A DNA stretch of 64,000 nucleotides from Bacteroidia bacterium (GTDB lineage Bacteria > Bacteroidota > Bacteroidia > J057): NCBI GenBank assembly GCA_019695295.1, contig JAIBAH010000001.1, positions 1 to 64,000 on the forward strand, in the 5' to 3' direction. A program made the translations under genes and the position numbers. Below, one piece after another: positions 33,812-39,830 of this stretch; position 1 is the first letter of the stretch, and every line of letters starts with the position of its first letter. The notes under the pieces are model-generated. The model ran no database searches. It saw nothing but the letters and a program-made list of their open reading frames with translations, and was not told the DNA's origin.

Positions 33812-34885
33812 TTAATGAATCAGAGAAATAATAAATGGAATAGCCAGTGAGCCAATTTCTTTTACCCACTTCAGCCACTTGCGTGCCTTGGGTTGTGCGT
33901 CTGTATTGATACGGATGGAGCCATCAAAATCCTGAATAGCATCCAGTACATGAACTCCTTTATTGAGGTTTAAATCCTTGAGTAGTTCTTTTCCCAGTTT
34001 AATATAAGGAGGAAACTGCCCTTTGATGGGGTCATAGTACTGAGACAAATCCAGCAATAATTGCCCGTTCTGATCGGTAATTACCGGGAAAAGAGCCGGA
34101 TTAAATTGTCCGTCGGTAAAATTGAGTACAAACTGAGAAAGTGAGTCCTGAATGGCAGGATTGATACTTACCGGATTCATATTCGGAGAAAGAGATGGGT
34201 TTTTGGTATCCATCTGTCTTTTCACTACCGGCGCAAGGCCGTTTTTATCATAGAGCGGCATTCTTACGGTTACTTCCACCGCCTCTTTTGTAATGACAGG
34301 CTCGCCATAAATCCTTACTCCTTTTACAATCCCCTCAACCCGGGAGGTAACGATATCACTTTCGGTCATCAAATCCTTCACGGTAGTCTCTCTCATTATC
34401 TGAATTCCCTCAATGGTTTCCAGCAGATTGGCTTTTGCTACCACTTCTGCACCTCTTTTGGCCATTTCAATAGCCTGTTGTTCATTGGGAAACTTCTGAC
34501 GGTTGATAAAGCTGATGCCTTTGGCTTCTGCAAACTGCCCTGTCCAGTCCACCTGACCATTATTCTGTTGCTGTACAACGTGCTGATCCTGTTCAATTTC
34601 CACCTGCTGATTCCCGATTGTAACCCTGGGTTTGGGTACGTTGGTAGCAGAAGTTGAGCGAGGTTTGGGTGTGGTCGAGGACGAGCCTTTGGGGTTAGCC
34701 TGAGTCGAGGTAGTCGTACTTCCTTTGGGTAAATCCTTAGGAGTATTCACCTCGTGAGATTCAACGTTATTTCTGGGAGTAGATGAAGTAGTGGTATTAT
34801 TTCCCCCCTTTTTTCCCTGTGCAAAAAGAGAGGTGAAGCCTACTGTGCAGTACAAGAATGTCAAAATGAATAATAATTGTTTCAT
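33812..34885 (-). CDS. Exported LPP20/FlgT-like protein
   Basis: From ATG 34885 the protein is 357 residues, beginning MKQLLFILTFLYCT with a signal peptide ending SLFAQ. The open frame extends 42 codons further, but that part overlaps the -7 box at 34924-34931 and is rejected. A low-complexity Thr/Ser/Pro stretch is at residues 20-95. An LPP20/FlgT-like domain then spans about 110-230 (MAKRGAEVVAKANLLETIEGIQI, EGIVKGVRI, VEVTVRMPL). The end contains the hydrophobic LAIPFIISLIH. LPP20-type domains occur in lipoproteins and flagellar/gliding accessory proteins. It is followed after 81 nt by the SUMF1 gene and may form an operon with it. The signal peptide and promoter are near-copies of the next gene's. 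Confidence 0.75.
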   Translation of the reverse strand: MKQLLFILTFLYCTVGFTSLFAQGKKGGNNTTTSSTPRNNVESHEVNTPKDLPKGSTTTSTQANPKGSSSTTPKPRSTSATNVPKPRVTIGNQQVEIEQDQHVVQQQNNGQVDWTGQFAEAKGISFINRQKFPNEQQAIEMAKRGAEVVAKANLLETIEGIQIMRETTVKDLMTESDIVTSRVEGIVKGVRIYGEPVITKEAVEVTVRMPLYDKNGLAPVVKRQMDTKNPSLSPNMNPVSINPAIQDSLSQFVLNFTDGQFNPALFPVITDQNGQLLLDLSQYYDPIKGQFPPYIKLGKELLKDLNLNKGVHVLDAIQDFDGSIRINTDAQPKARKWLKWVKEIGSLAIPFIISLIH

Positions 34886-34923
34886 AAGCTTTTTAAAATT
34901 TTGGTTAAATAAATTATTTTTCA

Positions 34924-34931
34924 CAAATATA
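34924..34931 (-). promoter_or_regulatory. -7 box of the LPP20-like gene
   Basis: The minus strand reads TATATTTG, matching TAnnTTTG, 39 nt upstream of the ATG at 34885. It corresponds in position to the -7 box of the neighbouring 69-bp-repeat gene. Confidence 0.55.
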
Positions 34932-34950
34932 CGAATGCAGCGGAAGCAAT

Positions 34951-35023
34951 TTTCACTAAAATGAATATCAGTGTCAGGATTTTCTTGAATGTGTGTAAAT
35001 TTGATTATCAAATTATAGAATTT
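34951..35023. repeat. 73-bp direct repeat, copy 1 (upstream control region)
   Basis: These 73 bases are identical to 35775-35847, an offset of 824 bp. The copy lies just upstream of the -7 box of the LPP20-like gene and contains a 17-bp palindrome. Confidence 0.95.
34998..35014. promoter_or_regulatory. Operator-like palindrome, copy 1
   Basis: AATTTGAT-T-ATCAAATT is a perfect 8-1-8 palindrome. The left end is 67 nt from the -7 box end at 34931. The same spacing occurs in copy 2. It looks like a binding site for a dimeric regulator, which is unknown. Confidence 0.5.
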
Positions 35024-35062
35024 ATGGTATTGGATAGTGTGCTAAAACGACTCAATTATTTT

Positions 35063-35707
35063 TCAATTTCCTCCAGTAATATGAAATGATATACCCTCTA
35101 TAGTAAAACAAGTACTGCCTGAAGACAATTTTCCACCTCTCCCGTAAATATCATTATTGCTAAAATAGTCAAATGAAGAGTTACCTATACTTTTCAGTTT
35201 CTTACCTCTTCCATAGATATCATTGCTACTATAATAATCAAAGGAAACATTTCCTACTTGTTTTACTTTACCGCCTCTTTCATATATATCATTATTGCTA
35301 AAATAGTCGAATGAAGAGTTACCGATACTTTTCAGTTTCATACCTCTTCCATAAATATCATTATTACTATAATAATCAAAGGAAACATTTCCCACTTGTT
35401 TTACTTTACCGCCTCTTTCATAAATATCATTATTGCTAAAATAGTCGAATGAAACATTACCTACCCTCTGCGTTTTCCCACCTCTTCCATAAACATCATT
35501 GTTGCTGTAATAATCTCGGCTTCCACCCATACCAATATCAATGATTTCACCCATAGAATTGATTCTTACAAATGCCGAACTGCCAACATCAATTGTTGTT
35601 TCAAAATTACCATAAATATCTATCTCCATTTTTTTTACTTGTGCAAAAAGAGAAACAGAACCTAAGGTACAGAACAAAAATGTCACCATAAACAATAATT
35701 GTTTCAT
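35063..35707 (-). CDS. Exported protein made of 23-residue repeats
   Basis: The 214-residue protein begins MKQLLFMVTFLFCTLGSVSLFAQ (signal peptide, almost the same as the neighbour's). Residues about 58-195 are six tandem 23-residue units with the core FDYFSNNDIY-(E/G)RGGK-(V/L)K, from YSNNDVYGRG to FSNNDIYGRG. Units alternate between a QVGNVSFDYY form and a SIGNSSFDYF form, giving a 46-residue pair period. The repeats carry many D, N, Y and G residues and resemble the 'IG.v.I.YD..G' repeats seen in other Bacteroidota proteins. They are probably short beta-strands that stack. The C-terminus TCFTIEGISFHITGGN is not repetitive. No function is known; it looks like an exported structural or binding protein. 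Confidence 0.8.
   Translation of the reverse strand: MKQLLFMVTFLFCTLGSVSLFAQVKKMEIDIYGNFETTIDVGSSAFVRINSMGEIIDIGMGGSRDYYSNNDVYGRGGKTQRVGNVSFDYFSNNDIYERGGKVKQVGNVSFDYYSNNDIYGRGMKLKSIGNSSFDYFSNNDIYERGGKVKQVGNVSFDYYSSNDIYGRGKKLKSIGNSSFDYFSNNDIYGRGGKLSSGSTCFTIEGISFHITGGN
35152..35520 (-). repeat. Six 69-bp tandem repeats within the gene
   Basis: Starts of the shared CATTATTGCT-like core lie at 35152, 35221, 35290, 35359, 35428 and 35497, exactly 69 bp apart. Alternating versions make 138-bp higher-order units. The periodicity is a multiple of three, so it does not shift the frame. Confidence 0.95.
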
Positions 35708-35747
35708 AAGTTTTTTTAAAAAATTGGTTAAAAATTATCAAATCTCA

Positions 35748-35755
35748 CAAATTTA
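35748..35755 (-). promoter_or_regulatory. -7 box of the repeat-protein gene
   Basis: The minus strand reads TAAATTTG, matching TAnnTTTG, 41 nt upstream of the ATG at 35707. Confidence 0.55.
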
Positions 35756-35774
35756 CCAAGTGTAGAAAAAGTAG

Positions 35775-35847
35775 TTTCACTAAAATGAATATCAGTGTCA
35801 GGATTTTCTTGAATGTGTGTAAATTTGATTATCAAATTATAGAATTT
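35775..35847. repeat. 73-bp direct repeat, copy 2 (upstream control region)
   Basis: Identical to 34951-35023. It lies upstream of the -7 box of the repeat-protein gene. Outside these 73 bp, the two regions share weaker similarity through the leader and signal peptide. Confidence 0.95.
35822..35838. promoter_or_regulatory. Operator-like palindrome, copy 2
   Basis: The same perfect AATTTGAT-T-ATCAAATT palindrome as at 34998-35014, again 67 nt from the -7 box end at 35755. It also lies about 110 nt upstream of the -7 box of the plus-strand operon at 35948. Confidence 0.5.
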
Positions 35848-35947
35848 GTATTCAAAAAATAAAATTTTTTATCGATAAATATGCCAATTTTTTACGAGCA
35901 AGCCATAGTATGAATAGTTATGTTTTTATACTCTCATAGAAATTCTT

Positions 35948-35955
35948 TATCTTTG
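35948..35955 (+). promoter_or_regulatory. -7 box of the DUF262 / ATPase / unknown operon
   Basis: TATCTTTG is a full match to TAnnTTTG, 26 nt before the ATG at 35982. No TTTG is seen at the -33 position. Confidence 0.65.
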
Positions 35956-35981
35956 CGAAAACTATCAAAAATTATGTGATT

Positions 35982-37346
35982 ATGACTTATTTAGAAATAG
36001 TAGAGGAGGTGCTTAAGCATAGCAAAAAACCGCTTTCTTATATGGAGATTTGGAGGGAGGCTGAAAGATTAGGGTTTGCTTCAAAAAAAGAGATTCAAGG
36101 TAAAACGCCTTGGAATACCATTTCTGCACTTATTTCTTTAGATATACGAGATAATCCAAACACATATTTTGTAAAAGTAGAAGAAAAGCCAACTAAATAT
36201 GGGTTAGTTAATTGGGAAAGAAGTAATCAAATAGAAACTATTGAAAATAATGACAATGAAATGGTTGAAGGAGATGATATAGATAATTATGAAACGGATG
36301 TACAGATTTTTGACCCACTTAAACAAGATATAGACCCAATACAGGATAAATGGTCTGTATTTGACCATATCCGTAAGTTAAAGAATGGGCGACTTATTAT
36401 TGAAAATATTGAATTTCAACGAAAATTCGTTTGGGATATAGAAAAACAAAGTAGATTTATTGAATCTATTTTGATGGGTTTTCCTATTCCTCCTTTTTAT
36501 TTGAATGCAAAACCAGATGGCGCATATATTATCATTGATGGATTGCAGCGAACTAAAACATTAAGTTATTTTTTGAAAGATGAGTTCTCTTTAAAGGGTT
36601 TACATTCCTTGAAACAACTAGAAAGAAAGAAATTCTCGGATTTGCCAATGGCATTACAAGCAAAAATTGAAGATAAAGGCTTAAATGTTTATATTTTAAA
36701 AGCTACTACCCCTCCCCGGGTAATTTATGAATTGTTTGATAGAATTAATACAGGAGGAACACAACTCACTCGTCAGGAAGTTAGAAATGGTATATTTATA
36801 GGTAAATCTACTCGTTTATTAAAGGAAATTGCTCATGACGAAATATTTGAACAAGCTACTGATTATGGAGTTGGGCAAAGTAGAATGAAAGATGAAGAAA
36901 TGGTATTACGCTATTTAGCATTTAAATTACAAGGTTATGAGAGTTATAGAGATGATTTAAGTCCTTTTGTAGAATTAGCTATGGCAATGATGAATGACAT
37001 GGCAGATAAAGAATTAGAAAAATTGAAAGTAGATGCCAAAAGAGCATTTGAATGGTCATATAAATTATTTGGCAAACAAAACTTTCGTATTCCTTTGTAT
37101 GAAGAAAATGGTAGCATCAAAGACAGACGAGGGGCTATCAATGTTTCTGTGTTGGAAAGTGTATGTTACGTATTGTCAAATTGTTCAGATGAGTTTTTAG
37201 CAAAAAATAAAGAAAAAATCAATAAAAACTACTATGAATTAACCAAAAATAAACAATACTTAGAAAGTGTAAAAACGTCAACGGGAAATGTTAAAAAAGT
37301 ACATACTCGTTTTCAATTAGCGCAAGAAATTTTAACCAAAATATGA
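35982..37346 (+). CDS. DUF262 (GmrSD/ParB-like) protein with N-terminal HARE-HTH domain
   Basis: The 454-residue protein has a HARE-HTH-like winged helix at residues 1-75 (YLEIVEEVLKHSKKPLSYMEIWREA, TPWNTISALISLDIR), the type joined to many restriction enzymes. From about 125 a DUF262 domain runs to about 320: IEFQRKFVWDIEKQSRFIES, IDGLQRTKTLSYFL (the DGxQR motif), and FDRINTGGTQLTRQEVRNGIF. DUF262 proteins are nucleotide-hydrolysing nuclease relatives of GmrSD; no DUF1524 HNH nuclease domain is attached here. A GTG two codons upstream is possible, but ATG 35982 is chosen. Its stop overlaps the next ATG as ATGA. The neighbouring ATPase and unknown protein form one tight operon with it; see the finding on this locus. 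A phage-defence role is inferred. Confidence 0.85.
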   Translation: MTYLEIVEEVLKHSKKPLSYMEIWREAERLGFASKKEIQGKTPWNTISALISLDIRDNPNTYFVKVEEKPTKYGLVNWERSNQIETIENNDNEMVEGDDIDNYETDVQIFDPLKQDIDPIQDKWSVFDHIRKLKNGRLIIENIEFQRKFVWDIEKQSRFIESILMGFPIPPFYLNAKPDGAYIIIDGLQRTKTLSYFLKDEFSLKGLHSLKQLERKKFSDLPMALQAKIEDKGLNVYILKATTPPRVIYELFDRINTGGTQLTRQEVRNGIFIGKSTRLLKEIAHDEIFEQATDYGVGQSRMKDEEMVLRYLAFKLQGYESYRDDLSPFVELAMAMMNDMADKELEKLKVDAKRAFEWSYKLFGKQNFRIPLYEENGSIKDRRGAINVSVLESVCYVLSNCSDEFLAKNKEKINKNYYELTKNKQYLESVKTSTGNVKKVHTRFQLAQEILTKI

Positions 37347-38650
37347 TAACATCTATCTCGCTTACCAATTTTAAATGCTATGGAGAAACAACCACTTTTC
37401 CCCTTAGCAAAATCAATTTATTAACAGGGATTAATGGAAAAGGGAAATCTTCTTTTTTGCAGAGTTTGCTTTTGTTTAGGCAGTCGGTAGAACATAACCC
37501 AAATACAAAATCGCTTATTTTGAATGGTAGTTGTGTGAACTTAGGGGCATTCAAAGATGTGAAAAACAAGTATAAACCTAATGATATGCCTATTTATGTT
37601 AAGTTTGAAACTTATGATAAAAATACGGATATATCCTTATCTTTTTATTATGATTTTGTTGAGAATGAAAAAGATGATAGGAACTTACTGTTAGGAGTGT
37701 TTCACTTAGATTCTTCCAAGCAAGTCATTATGAAACACATAGATAATGACCAAAGTAAAGTGAAATGGTACAGGGTGGAAAGAAACGCAGAAGGGGCATA
37801 TTCTGACCCAGATTCAAAGTTAAAATATTTTCACCTTTTATGTCCCAATGACATACAAATAAAACCTCCTTATGACGACAGGTATGATTTGGAAGAATAT
37901 TTCTCATTTTACCATATTCATTATGTTGCTGCCGACCGTTTAGGTCCTCAAGAATTTTATCCCAAAAATAATTTGGATGATTTTATACATGTAGGCAAAA
38001 AAGGCGAATACATAGCAGATGTACTTTATTTTTACCAAAAACAGCAACTTATCATTCCGCATCTCGGACTTGCATTTCCAGATTCAGAGCCTGCACACAA
38101 TAAAGATTATCGTTTACAAATCCAAGCAGGTCAATGGCTCTCTTATATCTTAGATACCGAAAATGTAAGTATTATTTTGAATGATTATCCTGTCTATCTT
38201 GATATTGCTTTCAAAATGGGGACAAAAACCTACACTCCCCCCAACGTAGGCTTCGGTTACTCCTATATTCTCCCTATCATTGTAGCAGGTTTAGTTGCCA
38301 AAGAAAACGAAATTCTCATTATCGAAAATCCAGAGGCGCATTTGCACCCACGAGCGCAGTCGAGGTTGGCAAATTTTTTGGCGAGGGTCGCAAGTATGGG
38401 TGTGCAGGTGTTTATAGAGTCGCATAGTGAGCATATTTTGAATGGGATTAGAGTAGCTACCCTTAAGCCTGATATACAATTAAATAATGAAGATGTTAGT
38501 GTCTTATATTTTCAAGATAATGAAAAGTACCCTTTTATACAACTGCCAATCGAAAAAGATGGAAGTATCAAAAATTGGGTAGATGGCTTTTTTGATCAAC
38601 AAGAGATTGATTTGGCAGAACTTTTTAAATTAAATAGAAACAAAAAATGA
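37343..38650 (+). CDS. OLD/DUF3696-like AAA ATPase
   Basis: The 435-residue ATPase is ABC/SMC/OLD-like. Walker A is LTGINGKGKSSFL at about residues 28-40. The long middle part contains HYVAADRLGPQEFYP, which is typical of DUF3696-type family members. The signature helix VGFGYSYILPII is at about 300. Walker B is ENEILIIENPEAHLHP at about 322-337, and the H-loop is VFIESHSEHILNGIR. No C-terminal TOPRIM nuclease is visible, so it differs from full OLD proteins. Its start overlaps the stop of the DUF262 gene (ATGA), and its stop overlaps the next start in the same way, so all three genes are translationally coupled. Related ATPases power effector proteins in several defence systems. Confidence 0.85.
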   Translation: MITSISLTNFKCYGETTTFPLSKINLLTGINGKGKSSFLQSLLLFRQSVEHNPNTKSLILNGSCVNLGAFKDVKNKYKPNDMPIYVKFETYDKNTDISLSFYYDFVENEKDDRNLLLGVFHLDSSKQVIMKHIDNDQSKVKWYRVERNAEGAYSDPDSKLKYFHLLCPNDIQIKPPYDDRYDLEEYFSFYHIHYVAADRLGPQEFYPKNNLDDFIHVGKKGEYIADVLYFYQKQQLIIPHLGLAFPDSEPAHNKDYRLQIQAGQWLSYILDTENVSIILNDYPVYLDIAFKMGTKTYTPPNVGFGYSYILPIIVAGLVAKENEILIIENPEAHLHPRAQSRLANFLARVASMGVQVFIESHSEHILNGIRVATLKPDIQLNNEDVSVLYFQDNEKYPFIQLPIEKDGSIKNWVDGFFDQQEIDLAELFKLNRNKK

Positions 38651-39561
38651 AAACGGATTTTTATTTACTCAATCATTCTTTTCGTTATCAAGAAGGAATA
38701 AGCTTATCAGATTTAGAAGAAAGATTAAAACACTTAGCCACAGATTATGACTATATTCGTCAATATAAAGATAGGGATAAAGTAAGAAGGCATGAATCCA
38801 TTTATGAAGAAGTCCTTTTTGGAAATGATAGTGTTATGGATATTTTATATAATGGGAAATTAAAAGGAGTAATAGATAGAGATGCAATCGAAGCACTAAG
38901 AACAATTATTGACAAATCAGAGGCAGATTCGATAAGTTCACAAGAAGTAATAGAACGTTTATTACAAGAACATAGCCAAGAGCAAGTGTATGGCTTGCTT
39001 TGTTTACATCCAATAGATAATGTTCCCAAAGAATTCCTTGTTTATAATAAATATAATTGGTTATCATTTCATCGCTATTTTTTAGGGGTTTATCCTAAAA
39101 ATGTAGCGTTCTATTTTCAAGAGTGTAAAAAATATTTCCCTGAACTACATTTTCATGAAAGGAACGAAACAACTATAAATACTTTGTTTGATAAGTTTAC
39201 TAAAAAAATCATAGAACATCTGTCTCATTTGCACGATAGTTTTAATAACTGTAAGACAGACCCTTACAATAGAGTAGAAACATTAAAACGTTTTTCAGTG
39301 GCATGTGATTTAGATGAGGAGGCAAGTAATGAGGGAGATGCGAGCCGAAAAAAAGCTTTTACATTTAGTTTTGAAAACAATAGAGGAGTATTTGAAGAAG
39401 TTTGTTGTGAACCACATCTGAAATTATGTAGAAGTGATGCGTATCCTGGGGATGCAGAGTATTATTTTTATAGAATTTATTTCCATGAAGGAAAAACAGA
39501 TAAAGATACAAATATCGCAAATGGTAAGATATTAATTGGGCATATTGGCAAGCACTTGTAA
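38647..39561 (+). CDS. Unknown protein, third member of the DUF262/ATPase operon
   Basis: I do not recognise this 304-residue protein. It is helical and charged over residues 1-225 (LSDLEERLKHLATDYDYIRQY, EALRTIIDKSEADS, KKIIEHLSHLHDSFNNC). The last ~70 residues look like a separate small domain with EVCCEPHLKLC, YYFYRIYFHEG and GKILIGHIGKHL. Such an order (basic/acidic His pair, R-I-Y-F, G-x-I-G-x-H-L) is reminiscent of small toxin or nuclease folds, but I cannot name a family. There is no signal peptide or membrane segment, so it should be cytoplasmic. Its start is the ATG of an ATGA overlap. It is probably the effector or specificity partner of the ATPase; that is only inferred from gene order. 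Confidence 0.75.
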   Translation: MKTDFYLLNHSFRYQEGISLSDLEERLKHLATDYDYIRQYKDRDKVRRHESIYEEVLFGNDSVMDILYNGKLKGVIDRDAIEALRTIIDKSEADSISSQEVIERLLQEHSQEQVYGLLCLHPIDNVPKEFLVYNKYNWLSFHRYFLGVYPKNVAFYFQECKKYFPELHFHERNETTINTLFDKFTKKIIEHLSHLHDSFNNCKTDPYNRVETLKRFSVACDLDEEASNEGDASRKKAFTFSFENNRGVFEEVCCEPHLKLCRSDAYPGDAEYYFYRIYFHEGKTDKDTNIANGKILIGHIGKHL

Positions 39562-39570
39562 GAAGCCATA

Positions 39571-39708
39571 TCATTTAAACAAGCCTTCTTCTTTCAAATT
39601 CACCGCATATACATCAAAATCAACTCTGTCATCTCTGTATAAACAAGCTTTCTTTGGGAATACTCCCCTATTAGCACATAAAAACCCGATAATCCCTTGA
39701 GCTAAAAT
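39571..39708 (-). pseudogene. Coding remnant on the opposite strand, 45 codons
   Basis: The minus strand between stops at 39709-39711 and 39571-39573 reads without interruption for 45 codons. It has no start codon near the beginning and looks like the C-terminal part of a lost protein: ILAQGIIGFLCANRGVF, KKACLYRDDRVDFDVYAV, ending KEEGLFK. The residue mix is protein-like and not low complexity. I do not recognise the family. It lies 10 nt beyond the stop of the third operon gene, just where AT-rich accessory sequence ends and cyanophycin synthetase begins. It is probably part of an older, decayed accessory gene. Confidence 0.5.
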
Positions 39709-39830
39709 TTATTTTTTTACTTTTTCTTAAATAAAATTGTAAAATTGTATTTTTATGTAAATCTTTGTTTCCTTGAATCAGATTTAAACTAATTTTTTAA
39801 CGCTTAGAACACAAAAAATAGTCGTCGCTT

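Noticed and set aside
33812-35011. 399-residue form of the LPP20-like protein
   Set aside because: The first 42 residues come from the control region, including the -7 box; the ATG at 34885 gives the signal peptide.
35141-35520. CRISPR-like array
   Set aside because: The 69-bp periodic repeats are contiguous and in frame within a gene with a signal peptide; there are no spacers, and no cas genes are near.
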